Shown here: in pieces, positions 24,601 through 32,834 of the stretch | Position numbering within the stretch: the stretch's first letter is position 1 | How the letters are laid out: every line of letters begins with the position of its first letter | Source: Paroedura picta | Lineage: Eukaryota > Chordata > Lepidosauria > Squamata > Gekkonidae | DNA: 64,000 nucleotides | Assembly: GCF_049243985.1 (NCBI RefSeq) | Contig: NC_135369.1 | Coordinates: forward strand, 24,102,765 to 24,166,764 | Direction: 5' to 3' | The notes under the pieces: generated by a model | Told to the model about the DNA's origin: nothing | What the model saw: the letters and a program-made list of their open reading frames with translations, nothing else | Database searches by the model: none | Made by a program: the position numbers and the translations under genes

Positions 24601-27600
24601 TGCCAATTCCCCTGTCTCGGTGTCACGGGCCTGTGGAGACAAAATTTCATGTAAAGGGAAGAGTAATTAGACAGCCCCCCCCCACCCCATTTTTTAAATA
24701 AGATCTTGAGTAGCCTTTTTCAGCTTTCTTGCCAATGACCGTTTACGCACTGAAGGTTTCATGCCGGGCTGCAGGCTGGTGTTTTAGTCATGGCTGGTTG
24801 CCCCACCTCTTCCTTTACCCACATGGGGGAGCATTTGACCCAGTGCACCTCATCTGCCCCCGATCTGTGATCCTGCATGGGATCTGGGGCAGTGAAGTTC
24901 CCAGTGCATAAATGGTCATTGAGGAACCCTTAAACATTCTTCAGTCTTGGAGAAACCCCAGAAGTGGCCCAATCATGCAAAATACGGTTGGGAAGCATAG
25001 TTGTGGACATGACCACCTGGGGCCCCTCCCCTTCCCACCCCCTCCAGGCCCATCATTGGCATGTTCTGCGGTGGGAGGCAGACCAAACCAAATATGGTTA
25101 TATCACCTGATAAATGTTTAACAAATTTTAATAATATAAGAGGGGGGAATTAACTCCCACCCATTTGGGAAACGCTTCTAGGACCGTCAACAAACCACAG
25201 GATTTCATGAAAGCCTGATCTAAAGTGTCTCTTGAATACACGCATAGAAACGCGTGAACACATGTGCTAAGACGGACATTTTACACACGACACACACAGA
25301 GGTATATTGGCCTGAACTCTCCCTAGAAAACAGAATGACTAAACTGAGACAGTCTGAGGAAGAGTGCTTGCACTCGAAAGCTTACACCCTGAATAAATCT
25401 TTGTTGGTCTTAAAGGTGCTACTGGACTCTGATTTTATGGTGCTACTTCAGACCAACACGGCTACCCCATTTGAATCTAAACTGAGACTATTGTAACCTT
25501 GGCCACATTATGAGAAGGCAGGAGTCACTGGAAAAGGAAATACAAAGGCAGCGGGTAAAGAGGAAGACCTGACATGAGATGGATTGACTCACGCAAGGGG
25601 GTGGCAGGTTACGGTGGATGAGCGATAGGGTTGTGAGTGTCCTGCATAGTGCAGGGGGTTGGACTAGATGACCCAGGAGGTACCTTCCAACTCTATGATT
25701 CTATGATTCTATGCAGCCACGCCCCTCAGTTTGCAAGGCTGTTAAGAGGGTTGCCAACCTCCAGATGGGAGCTGGAGATCTCCTTCAGGTGACAGAGATC
25801 AGCTCATGTGGAAAAAATGGCTGCTAGGGAAGGTGGATTCTATGGTATTATACCCCACTGAAATCCTTCCCCTCTTTAAACCCCACCCTTCTCAAGCTCC
25901 ACCCCTCTACATCTCTAACCCAGAGATGGCAACCCTAGCTGTTAACGATAGGATGTTTTGGAGGTCATTAATTCATGGGGCTGCTGTAAGTTGGAAGCAA
26001 CTTGAAGAAGAGCTGGTTTTTATATCCTGATTTTCACTACCCGAAGGAGTCTCAAAACTGCTTGCAATCGCCTTCTCTTCCTCTCCCCACAACAGACACC
26101 TTGTTAGGTAGGTGGGACTGAGAGAGCCCTGGGAGAAACTGCTCTGTGAGAACAACTCTGACAGGATTGTGACTACCCCAAGGTCACCCAGCTGGCTGCA
26201 TGTGGAGGAGCGGGGAATCAAACCCGGCTCACCAGATTAGAAGCGGCTGAACCTAATCACTACACCAAGCTGGCTCTCAACCATGATGTCATGTGTTTCT
26301 CTCTCACATACACACATCAGCCCATTATCTTTTCCAACCTAATCTACAAGCAAGCTCACAAACACAGTCTTTGCTATTAAATTAAGGTGACCAGATGGTC
26401 CCACTTTTGGAGGGACATCTGGGGGTACCTGGCAAATTATACTTATGTTGAAATATATATATATATATATATATAACAATACTATTTTTGTGTTTGATGA
26501 GTTCTATGAAACTTTTTGTTGCTCCATATAGACCAAATCTTTAATCAAGGACTTCCCCCCCCCCCCGGTCAATGGTGTCCCGCTTTACCAATGTTACAAT
26601 CTGGTCACCTTATATTAAATGAACAGAGACCAGGACATTATGGAGCAAATTAATAGAGCACGGAGATGATTTCAGAGACCTTTATTTCCATCTGTTGGAA
26701 GGTATGGAATTGAGGCCACTCCTTGAAGTGTGCTCCATTTTGTGACCTGGACGCCCACTGAGGGAGGGCAGGTGCAAACCAGTTAAAAGCCTGTCTTTTG
26801 CCCATGCGCACGTCCAGATGACACCACGGAGCCCTCCTGAGCCTGCCTAGTCTCCCATGCAAAATCCAGAGGAAATCCCCCAGCCCATTACCCAAGGAGC
26901 CGCCTTCCTCGCTGAGGTCACAAGGCCAAACCATAAGCAGGAATGCAACATGGGCTATTTCCATGGGCAACGGTTAATTTTGCCTTGGTAGGAAAAACAA
27001 AAACATCAGTAAAGATAAACGTCCGCCCAAACCTCTCATCCACGCTCCCGCGTTCACGTTCATGCCAAAGAAGTCAAGTTGTTTGTTCCAAAATAACATT
27101 CCTACCCAGTTCTCCCACACAGAGACCGGTAGAAATGAAAGAGGATGTGAGAGTCCTCAGGCCTTAAGGTAGGCCCAACCCCTGAACTTGTTGAATGTCA
27201 GCAGTAAGCCCTGGAATGTGGAAGACGACAAAGGCTGCTGCATAGCACTGACAGAGTACACTGTACAAGCCTCTCCACTGACTAACCCCAGCCAGCCTTC
27301 ACACAGCTGAGATTACAGGGGTAGTCAAACTGTGGCCCTCCAGATGTCCATGAACTACAATTCCCAGGAGCTCCCTGCCAGCGTTTGCTGGCAGGGGGCT
27401 CCTGGGAATTGTAGTCCATGGACATCTGGAGGGCCGCAGTTTGACTACCCCTGAAAGGCTTTCAGACATGGAACAGCCAAAGGTTTCTGCCCCCATGACT
27501 CCTTCTAGAATTGACCCACCACAGTTCCTGTCAGCAAAGGATCTTAGTCTAGGGCTGTGGTTCTCAACCTGTGGGTCAGGACCCCTTTGGAGGTAAAACG

Positions 27601-30600
27601 ACCCTTTCACAGGGGTCGTGGCAGGGCAAGCACCTTGGCGGGGGGGGGGGAGCACCGCCACTTTTGCTGCTCCTCCTACAAGCACCACACAACAGCCTTA
27701 CGGGGTAGATCGAGATAGAGCATTTGTCTGTCTGGAGCAGCAGAAAAGAGTGAGATCGGCATGGTGGGACAGGAGGCAGAACTGAACTGAGAAACCCCAG
27801 GGGAAAAACAATTTGTATACAATCATGAACAATGGATCTTGATGCCGTTGGTCAGTTTCGGTTTAATTTCTGAGAAAGAACCCTTGGATCATTTTATGGT
27901 TGGGGGTCACCACAACAGGAGGAACTGTATTAAAGGGTCGCGGCATTAGGAAGGTTGAGAACCACTGCCCTAGGATCACAGCCTATGTTAGTTGAGCGGG
28001 CAACCAAGCTCCACTCTGCTCAGTTCCTTCTCTCTGCAGACGGTGAGGCAACTTCCTGTTGAGCTGCTAGCAGAAAGAGCCTTAGGGGTTGGGGATGTTA
28101 CGTATGCATGCCCCCCTCATCCATCCTCCTTGAAGCCAGTGGAGAGGAAGCAGACAGGCAACCTCTCCCTCACCTGAACACCTTTGGACACAAAAAATGC
28201 TTCTGCATGACAGGTGCCCTACAAAGGCCCGGAATATACAATGAGAGCAAAACTAAGGCCATGCTTTAAGAATATTTGGAGATGGGAACGGTGCCAGAGA
28301 GGCACCTTCTTCTGGGCTTTTGTTTTGAAGCAAAACAAAGGAGGGAAATGGTCAAAAAGGACTCTGGCAGGGCTGGCTCCAGACATCCACCTGGGGAGCT
28401 TTGATTTCTGCAATTTCTGTGCTGGGAACCTAACCCCACACCAGTTCAGCTCAGCAGCCAGGCATTTCTGGAGGTTATGCTTCAGGCCTTATTTATATTT
28501 ATATCCCACTACTCCCGGTAACAATACAAACCCATTAATAATAAAACACCTATTTAAACCCCAATAAAAACCCATGAAAACCTTCCTCTGCCCCCCCCTC
28601 CATTTTCCAAGTCAGCTGCCAGACTGCCACCAGGAACAGGAAAAAGGGATTGTATCACCCCCATGCTGGAAGATCAGCCCTGGATGCCTATTTCTTTCCA
28701 GGCAAAATTCAGAATGCTGTTCTTACATCTAAAGGCCTGTAGGTCTTGAAATGCCCTCCGCCCCTCCCATATTGTCCAGCCTACCACTTACAATCTGCCT
28801 CGCAAGTCTGCTATCTCCTGAATTTATCTCATCATCATCATCATCATCTTTTTGTAGCCTGCCCTTCTGGGATAGCTCAGGACAGGTAACAACATGGTTT
28901 AAGCCAGGGGTAGTCAAACTGCGGCCCGCCAGATGTCCATGTACTACAATTCCCAGGAGCCCCTGCCGCAGTTTGACTACCCCTGGTTTAAGCAATCATC
29001 AGTCACATCATATAAAATCAGAATACAAAACGCTTTTATAAATGACGTCATAAAACCATATTTACAAATTGCATCAGCCCCCAGGAGTCTCAACTCCCTC
29101 CTAGCCTTCTTCTCAGAAATGTCAGGAAGCGCCACACAGGGTAAGAACAATGCTCACTCCCACAGGGTGCATCCTGTCTCCAAAAGGAGGCAGGCTGGTC
29201 CCTCAAGCCAGTGCTTAAGCATGCAGTAGAGGGGAGGAATATAACAGAGGGGGGCACTGCTCTCTGATACCCAGAAAGATCACCTTGGTGATATGACAGC
29301 AAGGTTCTTGGCCATTTTCACATGCACCAAATAACATACATTCAACCCACTTTGCAAATGGATTTTACTCTTTAAAATGGCAAAATCCACTCGCAAACAG
29401 TGGCTGAAGTGAACTGAGACTGCATGTGGGAACTAAAGCCATGATGTTACGGTGAGCATGTGCCACTCCACAGAGCCCACTTTTGGGGAACGAATGAGTG
29501 TCTGATCGCCATCTGATCACTGTACCCTGTACCCTGAGCCTGTACCCTGAGCCTGGAAGATTGACCCCCTGGTTGAGTTAGCTATTAAGCATGATTGCCT
29601 GCATCCATGTGCATTTTCCCTACCTGCCACTGCCTGGCTTGCTTATCTGTCATCATCAGCTCTACGGCCAGCAAATACCTCCATACAGTGCCTGAACGCC
29701 CACAGTTCCGCAGGGCCTGCAAATGGGAGCTCCTCCACCAGGCATTTGCCTGAGACCAACCACAGGTCCCCCTTAGACATCCCCTCCATGGCCTGAACTA
29801 GTCTGACCTCTCTAGGGGTTTTAGTTTCTAGTTATATTGTTGTTGTTGGATCACTGAAGTTGTGTTGTTTAGAACCACTGTTATTGTTGTATTTGACTAT
29901 GTTGACTATGTTGTATGTTGATTTGTTCCATGTATCCCCCTGTGATGTTGTATGTAAACCGCCCTGAGCAATATGGAAGGGCGGTATAGAAATCAAATAA
30001 ACAACAACAACAACAACAACAACAATAATAATAATAATAATAATAAATAATAATGATCTGTACACTTACGGCACAGCTGTCCAGGCAGCATTTGGTCTTT
30101 CAAGGTTAGTAAATCAATGGAGAGCTCTGCCTTGAAGCAAAGGGGTGACTAGATGGTCTTCAAGCACCCCAAAGTCTTCCCAGTTTTACAAAGCAAAACT
30201 GCACCGCCTGAACGGGACATCCTATACCCTTTTACCACTGTGGGAAAGAGATTCTGCTCCAAGCCCGGCTTTCTCAACCAGGGTTTCATGAATCCCTGGG
30301 GTTTCTTGATGGCCCTGGAAGGATTTCCTGAGTGGGTGGGAGTTCATTATTTTATATAGTTTTTTTAAAAATTGTTGAACATTTCAGGTGATATGACCAT
30401 ATATGGTCATGTTCAGCCTCCCCCCCCCAATAAATGTCCAATGATAGACCTGGGAGTGTAGGGAAGGGGAGGGGCCCTGGGAGGGCATGTACACAGCTAT
30501 GCTTCCCAGCCATATTCTGCATAATCGCACCACTTTGGTGGTTTCTCAAAGCCTGAAGAGTGTTTCCGAGGTTTCTCAATGGTGAAAAACATGATGAAGG

Positions 30601-32834
30601 CTGCTCTAAGCCATGACCTTTGTGCCAAGACCTGTTTTTTGCTCTCACGTGAGCCTGAGACAATAAAAACAAGGACAGTGTCGGAGCTAAAACCAAAATG
30701 GAAGGAACCTCAGCGTTCCTTCTTGTCTTACTGCTTTCACACATGATGCACACCATGCCGAACGGTAAGACTCATCCCCGAGAGAGCAGTCCGGGACGTT
30801 CCTTGAGGCCTTAACAGAAGGGCGAGTGGAGAGGCAGGTGGCAAAGCCGATGTACAGGCCGTGTTTATTCGCTCCCCCAGGCAGCCATTGTCTTTGGGTG
30901 ATTTTCACACCTTCACAAACCACTTTTCAGCACTTGTGATGCCTTGGCGAGAACAGCCCAATCTCTCTGCTGAACTGCCATGCCCAAACATAGGCCACCA
31001 CGGCGTCTATATGTAGCCATTTAAAATGGCATGTACATGGCAGACGTGACAGGGACACAAGGCTGAAGGAGAAAAGGTTTTGCTTTGCTATCTTTGGATG
31101 TTCTGCCTCCCCTGCCCCAGCGATAGTCACAGCCAGAATTAGGTCAAGTACATGAAAGGATGGGGGCAGGATTACAGTCTGGGGTCCTGGCATTTTCAGA
31201 AATATACCAGTCCCGCTTCATGGACATTCAGTTTTAATTATTTTCAAAGCACATCCCTTAGCCCTTGGACCTGCGCAGACATAAGGAGAGGCTGACAGAG
31301 TCCCATGCAATGGGTGAGTGTGAATTTATAAACCAGCTCTTGCCTTCCAGTTTCCCATCCCATGAGCACAAGGGTACAGAGATGACTGACATTTACATTC
31401 AGTTTAAGGTAGATAACTTTAAGCTAAATGGATGATGCAATTGGAACATAAAGTTGTTATTATGTCACAGCAACATGTCTGGCCAAGGGCTTGGTGAGAT
31501 CAGAAAAGAGCTTTCAACATGCAGGTCAGAAAGTGACCCAGTTGCCTACTAGGGAACCTTCCTATTACCGTAATAGCTGTGAGAGTCAAGAATGTAGAAA
31601 ATCCTTGCTCTTATCACACCCACCCAAACATAATAGCTAGAAAGCTGGTCCAGATGGAGAAACCTACCCTCCAGGCGTGAGGTGAAAGCAAAATCTCCAG
31701 CAGTCTCCAGATTTTCCTGTGAAATATCAACATGTGCGATGCGCCACTCAGGTCAAGGGGCGCTGACAGACTGTGCCCACCATGGTGGCAGATCTAGTGC
31801 GCTAACTGGAGTCCAAGGGTCCTCCAAACTCTAACCAGCAGCCTTCCTTAGCTCCTTCCCAAACCAAAACACACTGTTCTTCTCCGAGGCCAACAAAACA
31901 AAATCAGAGTCCAAGGGCACCTTTAAGACCAACAAGGATTTATCCAAGGTGTGAGTTTTTGAGTGCAAGCACTGGGAGAGACTGCTGGCATAAACCGCTG
32001 GAAGTACAACCTAATATTTCTACAGCAGTGGCAAAAAGCAGGCTTTCCCCACCTCTGCCAAGATCGTAAAACTGTCAAAGGTTTTGAGGGTGGAGGAGGC
32101 AGTCCACTACCACCCACCAGGCCACTCTGGGCCAAATGGCAGCATACATTTTGGGGGGAAGGATCACTATAGTAACTGGCAGCGAAAGAGAGCTCCAATC
32201 AAAGTCTAAGAGTGCCAGCGGGTGAAGCAGAGCAGTGGTCCAGGCCACCCCTCAACAGAACCCCCTACTGAGAGCCTGGGCACCGGATCTTTTGCAGGGT
32301 CAAAGGAGATCTTCCAGACCCACCCCCAAGTCTCCTCTAAGGGCAGCCTTCCCCGGCATCTTTTGCAGACACCTCTCTTGCAGCCCCAGGTAAGGCGAGG
32401 AAGGGAGCCCCCAGGAGCCCGAGTGTCCCCTCCGTCCTTGTTCTCGCCTGCCATCCAAGGAGCCCACGAAAGCGTCGCCCATGCTCAGAGGCCCCACCAA
32501 AAGACGCCAACCCGCCGCGGTCTGTCGCCCGGAGAACTCCGGAGGGCTGTTTCAGACCCACCAGCCCCGTTTCCCTACCGGGACCCGAGCGCTGAGGCTC
32601 CGCGGAGGGCTCCTCCTGGCGCCCGGCGCTTGGGCTGCCCCGTAGCCCTGCTTCCCCCCACCACCACCACCCCAGAGCCGGCTTGCGCCCCTCCTGTCCG
32701 GATCGCGCGCCCTGGGCGCACCGCCGGCTTTTGCGCACCTTGTAGACGTCGCCGTAGGTGCCGGAGCCGATGCGCTGGACGAGCTCGTAGCGGAGGCGCG
32801 GGTCCTGCAGGGAGACGTCCCGCAACGCGCTCAT
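543..32834 (-). CDS. MAP4K2: MAP4K2 (germinal centre kinase), N-terminal 331 codons, partial
   Basis: Thirteen coding exons read right to left: 32739-32834, 24573-24630, 22195-22285, 21122-21186, 17295-17350, 11831-11878, 11585-11627, 10892-10964, 4789-4920, 3246-3308, 2375-2456, 1339-1446, 543-621. All introns are GT-AG and all phases agree (994 nt). The product is a Ste20-type Ser/Thr kinase that acts upstream of JNK and p38 in TNF-type stress signalling. Visible: glycine loop GSGTYGDV (23-30), ATP lysine K45, HRD with D136, DFG (154-156), activation-loop serine S170, APE (179-181). K45, D136 and S170 fall at the numbers known for the human protein. The DFG motif is followed by VSAEL where human has VSGEL. 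The human protein has about 820 residues; the regulatory linker and citron-homology domain lie beyond the left edge. The other MAP4K paralogues match less well in exons 9 and 12. No breaks are seen; expected to be functional. Confidence 0.97.
1339..1446 (-). CDS. MAP4K2: MAP4K2 coding exon 12
   Basis: Thirty-six codons, residues 270-305: the end of the kinase domain ([20 protein letters not shown]) and the start of the linker. Less conserved than the core. Donor TTTGAG/GTATGG. Confidence 0.95.
1850..2095 (+). mobile_element. CR1 LINE 3' end, decayed
   Basis: GAGATCCCTTTCAGCTCTCT and TTCTATG terminal pattern. Confidence 0.55.
2375..2456 (-). CDS. MAP4K2: MAP4K2 coding exon 11
   Basis: 82 nt ending at residue 269. 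Contains [20 protein letters not shown] with the late-kinase-domain Arg of KKRP. Acceptor CTTGCAG/GTCTG, donor CTGCAG/GTAGCT. Confidence 0.96.
3246..3308 (-). CDS. MAP4K2: MAP4K2 coding exon 10
   Basis: 63 nt encoding [20 protein letters not shown] (human [20 protein letters not shown]). Acceptor TTTTAG/GGCC, donor GCTG/GTAAGT. Confidence 0.96.
3417..3552. mobile_element. hAT-A foldback MITE, MAP4K2 intron 9
   Basis: Nearly palindromic element starting CAGGGGTAGTC, with 8-bp target duplications CTCTAGAG on both sides. No coding capacity. Confidence 0.9.
4170..4289. mobile_element. hAT-A foldback MITE, MAP4K2 intron 9
   Basis: Inverted arms around a shortened centre; flanks CAGTAGAC / CAGTAGAG (7 of 8 bases). 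Confidence 0.9.
4382..4514. mobile_element. hAT-A foldback MITE with mismatched flanks
   Basis: Left flank GTCTGTAT and right flank CAGTAGAC do not match each other. The left flank matches that of the copy at 62311, the right that of the copy at 4170. See findings. Confidence 0.88.
4789..4920 (-). CDS. MAP4K2: MAP4K2 coding exon 9
   Basis: 132 nt encoding the APE motif ([13 protein letters not shown]) and [20 protein letters not shown] of the C-lobe. Acceptor TCCCAG/GATGG, donor ATGAG/GTAAAA. Confidence 0.97.
5353..5640 (+). mobile_element. CR1 LINE 3' end
   Basis: CATCAGGAAAAAGTTCCTGA, GGGTTGGACTAGATGACCC and GGTCCCTTCCAACTCTG are the standard CR1 3' region. Confidence 0.88.
5655..5745 (+). 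mobile_element. tRNA SINE (GGCATGCAGAAGG type), fragment
   Basis: Head and box B (GGTTCAATCC) of a second tRNA-derived family. Confidence 0.6.
6294..6671. mobile_element. hAT-B MITE
   Basis: Termini CAGTGGTCCCCAACC / GGTTGGGGACCACTG; perfect 8-bp duplication CTATAGGA; GC-rich interior. In MAP4K2 intron 8. Confidence 0.92.
7420..7515 (+). mobile_element. tRNA SINE fragment (TGGGTGACCTTGG type)
   Basis: GCTGGGTGACTTTGAGCCAG preceded by a decayed box B. Confidence 0.4.
7583..8025 (+). mobile_element. CR1 LINE 3' end
   Basis: CATCAGGAAGAAGTTCCTGA through TTCTATGATTCTA, with extra sequence inside. Confidence 0.85.
8113..8312 (-). mobile_element. tRNA SINE (GGCATGCAGAAGG type)
   Basis: Full copy, head at the right (GCCACTGAACCGTGGCCC), tail ACATGAAGCTGCCTTCT at the left. 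Confidence 0.72.
8505..8610 (-). mobile_element. Sauria-type SINE fragment
   Basis: GGAGTCCCAAAGTGGCTTA and the following core, no head. Confidence 0.6.
8745..9060 (+). mobile_element. retroelement fragment, class uncertain
   Basis: Contains GAGGAAGACCCCTTGGGGTC next to GAAACGCAC, a motif seen in several vertebrate retroelement tails (perhaps Penelope-like). Confidence 0.35.
9355..9545 (+). mobile_element. 5S rRNA-derived SINE
   Basis: The decayed 5S promoter part TTTAGATGGGAGACC is followed by the tail GGCAATGGGAAGCCACCTCT. Confidence 0.6.
9762..10461. mobile_element. hAT-E MITE containing a Sauria-type SINE
   Basis: Termini CAGGGATTCCCAACC and a right end reading CAGCCTTTTTCAACC on the minus strand; perfect duplication TTCTAGAC. 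Contains the SINE at 9808-10104. Confidence 0.85.
9808..10104 (-). mobile_element. Sauria-type tRNA SINE
   Basis: tRNA-like head at the right (box A in TAGTGGTTAGGAG, box B GGTTCGATTC), a middle core, then a tail with ACTCCTTCGGGTGGAG and a (TTC)n end. The tail type is the BovB-mobilised one known from Sauria SINEs. Confidence 0.85.
10892..10964 (-). CDS. MAP4K2: MAP4K2 coding exon 8 (DFG and activation loop)
   Basis: 73 nt encoding [20 protein letters not shown] and TPY. S170 corresponds to the human activation-loop phosphosite. Donor TACTG/GTAACT. Confidence 0.96.
11120..11392 (-). mobile_element. Sauria-type tRNA SINE
   Basis: Near full-length, same parts as the copy at 9808, diverged; between MAP4K2 exons 8 and 7. 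Confidence 0.82.
11585..11627 (-). CDS. MAP4K2: MAP4K2 coding exon 7
   Basis: 43 nt: [14 protein letters not shown] plus one base. N141 is the metal-binding Asn after the catalytic loop. Donor CTTG/GTCAGT. Confidence 0.96.
11831..11878 (-). CDS. MAP4K2: MAP4K2 coding exon 6 (catalytic HRD)
   Basis: Sixteen codons, residues 123-138: [16 protein letters not shown], carrying the catalytic loop with D136. Phase 0 at both ends. Confidence 0.97.
12286..12731. mobile_element. hAT-B MITE
   Basis: Perfect duplication CTCTAAGG; the left terminus is decayed (TAGCGATCCCCAACC). In MAP4K2 intron 5. Confidence 0.88.
13088..13364 (+). mobile_element. Sauria-type tRNA SINE
   Basis: Full length on the plus strand: GAGCCAGTGTGGTGTAGAGG head, GGTTTGATTCC box B, tail ending in CTTCTTCTT. 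Confidence 0.85.
13370..14480. other. unassigned MAP4K2 intron 5 sequence
   Basis: No exon, RNA gene or named repeat seen. Confidence 0.4.
14488..14640 (+). mobile_element. interspersed repeat (AAGGTGCCACTGGACTC type)
   Basis: AAAGGTGCCACTGGACTC and CAGACCAATACAGCTCCC form a motif common in reptile genomes; an inverted fragment of itself lies at 14490-14530. Class not assigned. Confidence 0.6.
14825..14931. mobile_element. hAT-A foldback MITE, decayed
   Basis: Recognisable arms (CTGTGGCTCTCCAGATGTCC) with many changes and no clear target duplication; an old copy in MAP4K2 intron 5. Confidence 0.7.
15137..15370 (-). mobile_element. CR1 LINE 3' end
   Basis: Minus-strand copy starting at its ATTCTATG end; GTTGGAAGGGACCTCATGGG. 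Confidence 0.88.
15655..15890 (+). mobile_element. tRNA SINE (GGCATGCAGAAGG type)
   Basis: CTGTGGCTCAGTGGTATAGC head, CAGGTTCAATCCC box B, tail with GAGTAGACAATACTGACC. Confidence 0.78.
15965..16035 (-). mobile_element. tRNA SINE (GGCATGCAGAAGG type), head fragment
   Basis: GGGGCCTTCTGTGTGCAAAC and surrounding bases only. Confidence 0.5.
16463..16743 (-). mobile_element. two minus-strand tRNA SINE copies (GGCATGCAGAAGG type)
   Basis: A full diverged copy at 16463-16650, then a head part at 16665-16743 ending in GCCTGCAAAGCAGATGG. A third head part lies at 17085-17140. Confidence 0.6.
16746..16990 (+). mobile_element. Sauria-type tRNA SINE, diverged
   Basis: Head GCCAGGGTGGCATAGTG, box B GGGTTTGATTCC, decayed tail. 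Confidence 0.75.
17295..17350 (-). CDS. MAP4K2: MAP4K2 coding exon 5
   Basis: 56 nt, ending at residue 122. Reads [18 protein letters not shown] (human [18 protein letters not shown]). Acceptor TCTTCAG/CAACTGG, donor CCAG/GTGAGC. Confidence 0.96.
17625..18422. mobile_element. hAT-E MITE, long copy
   Basis: CAGCCTTCCTCAAC start and GAGAAAGCCTG end; flanks CATGAATT / CAAGAGTT (6 of 8). About 450 bp longer than its relatives because of a CpG-rich interior. Confidence 0.75.
18430..20090. other. unassigned intron sequence
   Basis: MAP4K2 intron 4. At 18560-18900 the motif TTTAAAGGG-CTG recurs several times, probably an unnamed repeat. The rest shows no gene or clear repeat. Confidence 0.4.
20095..20508 (+). 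mobile_element. non-LTR LINE 3' end (TAACCCGCC tail)
   Basis: CCTGTAAAACGGAGCTCTTC core, GTAACCCGCCACGAGCTGG and an AATAAATAAATAA tail. Family not named; related pieces at 29670 (+), 23415 (-), 41030 (-), 48981 (-) and 62620 (-). Confidence 0.65.
20601..20744. mobile_element. hAT-A foldback MITE, MAP4K2 intron 4
   Basis: Both arms present; the right arm carries a short internal repeat of GGACATCT. Target duplication not clear. Confidence 0.88.
21122..21186 (-). CDS. MAP4K2: MAP4K2 coding exon 4
   Basis: 65 nt encoding [20 protein letters not shown], the hinge and the start of the C-lobe. Acceptor TTCTAG/AAATG. Donor CACT/GTGAGT leaves one base that makes Ser with the next exon. Confidence 0.95.
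21573..21938. mobile_element. hAT-B MITE with internal tandem repeats
   Basis: Perfect duplication GTCTAGGA. The interior is CpG-rich with degenerate repeats of a GAGCTGCC..GTGCG unit. In MAP4K2 intron 3. Confidence 0.88.
22195..22285 (-). CDS. MAP4K2: MAP4K2 coding exon 3
   Basis: 91 nt up to residue 81 plus two bases. Encodes the alpha-C helix ([11 protein letters not shown], with the conserved Glu that pairs with K45) and [12 protein letters not shown]. Donor CTCAG/GTGAGA. Confidence 0.96.
22690..23012 (+). mobile_element. BovB (RTE) LINE 3' end
   Basis: Encodes the C-terminus of an RTE reverse transcriptase: [20 protein letters not shown] then [15 protein letters not shown], followed by GGTCGGACACAACTTCATAA. 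5' truncated. Confidence 0.88.
23415..23700 (-). mobile_element. same LINE family, minus strand
   Basis: AATAACTCCATTTTGCAGG mirrors the core of 20095; the TAAATAAAC tail is at the left. Confidence 0.55.
23745..23995 (-). mobile_element. tRNA SINE (TGGGTGACCTTGG-related)
   Basis: CTCCTGTGAGGCAGGTTAGG and TGGGTTTGAATTGGAATTTT give the minus-strand core and a decayed box B. A sister copy lies at 42765-43010. Confidence 0.5.
24258..24506 (-). mobile_element. Sauria-type tRNA SINE
   Basis: Tail to head on the plus strand with a short deletion in the core. It lies 67 bases from MAP4K2 exon 2. Confidence 0.78.
24573..24630 (-). CDS. MAP4K2: MAP4K2 coding exon 2
   Basis: Residues 33-51 plus one base. 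Reads [19 protein letters not shown] and contains the ATP-binding lysine K45. Acceptor CCACAG/GCC, donor CCAG/GTAAAG. The 8.1-kb intron before it is the longest in this part of the gene. Confidence 0.97.
24716..25215. mobile_element. hAT-E MITE copy, interrupted
   Basis: Shares GAGAAACCCCAGAAGTGG and the ATAAATGTTTAACA part with the copies at 17625, 30265 and 56332. Interrupted by a 179-bp element at 24738. Outer limits approximate. Confidence 0.65.
24738..24916. mobile_element. small MITE with ACCGTTTACGCACTG ends
   Basis: The 15-bp ends ACCGTTTACGCACTG and CAGTGCATAAATGGT are inverted repeats (13 of 15); both differences are CpG-decay type. Superfamily not assigned. Confidence 0.65.
25330..25482 (+). 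mobile_element. interspersed repeat (AAGGTGCCACTGGACTC type)
   Basis: CTCGAAAGCTTACACCCTG, AAGGTGCTACTGGACTC and ACCAACACGGCTACCCC. Fragments at 31905-31985 (-) and 59354-59430. Confidence 0.65.
25485..25590 (+). mobile_element. BovB LINE fragment
   Basis: GGCCACATTATGAGAAGGCA matches the same RTE segment as 22780, decayed. Confidence 0.65.
25590..25713 (+). mobile_element. CR1 LINE 3' end
   Basis: Last 120 bases of the element, ending TATGATTCTATGATTCTATG. Confidence 0.83.
26004..26279 (-). mobile_element. Sauria-type tRNA SINE
   Basis: Full length; the head at the right ends CACCAAGCTGGCTCTC. Confidence 0.82.
26383..26612. mobile_element. hAT-D MITE (TAAGGTGACC termini)
   Basis: 230 bp, about 90 percent like the copy at 148 by eye; perfect 8-bp duplication TATTAAAT. 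MAP4K2 intron 1. Confidence 0.85.
27316..27453. mobile_element. hAT-A foldback MITE, MAP4K2 intron 1
   Basis: 138 bp with almost identical arms; no matching 8-bp flanks. Confidence 0.9.
27555..27967. mobile_element. hAT-C MITE
   Basis: Termini near CAGTGGTTCTCAACC / GGTTGAGAACCACTG; the flanks share only the central CTAGG. MAP4K2 intron 1. Confidence 0.83.
28905..28985. mobile_element. hAT-A foldback MITE, internally shortened (81 bp)
   Basis: Terminal inverted repeats kept, most of the right arm missing, perfect 8-bp duplication GTTTAAGC. In MAP4K2 intron 1. Confidence 0.9.
29670..30055 (+). mobile_element. same LINE family, with CAA/TAA tail
   Basis: GTTCCGCAGGGCCTGCAAAT core and GTAAACCGCCCTGAGC end, followed by (CAA)n(TAA)n at 30000-30050. 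A tail-only copy is at 14940-15068. Confidence 0.62.
30265..30603. mobile_element. hAT-E MITE
   Basis: Ends CCGGCTTTCTCAACC / GAAGGCTG; flanks CTCCAAGC / CTCTAAGC. MAP4K2 intron 1. Confidence 0.78.
30620..32380. other. unassigned MAP4K2 intron 1 sequence
   Basis: No exon or named repeat seen except the fragment at 31905-31985. Confidence 0.4.

Larger units (their letters stand above)
26620..28470. other. MAP4K2 intron 1, mostly unassigned
   Basis: Apart from hAT-A (27316) and hAT-C (27555), nothing recognised. Confidence 0.4.
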
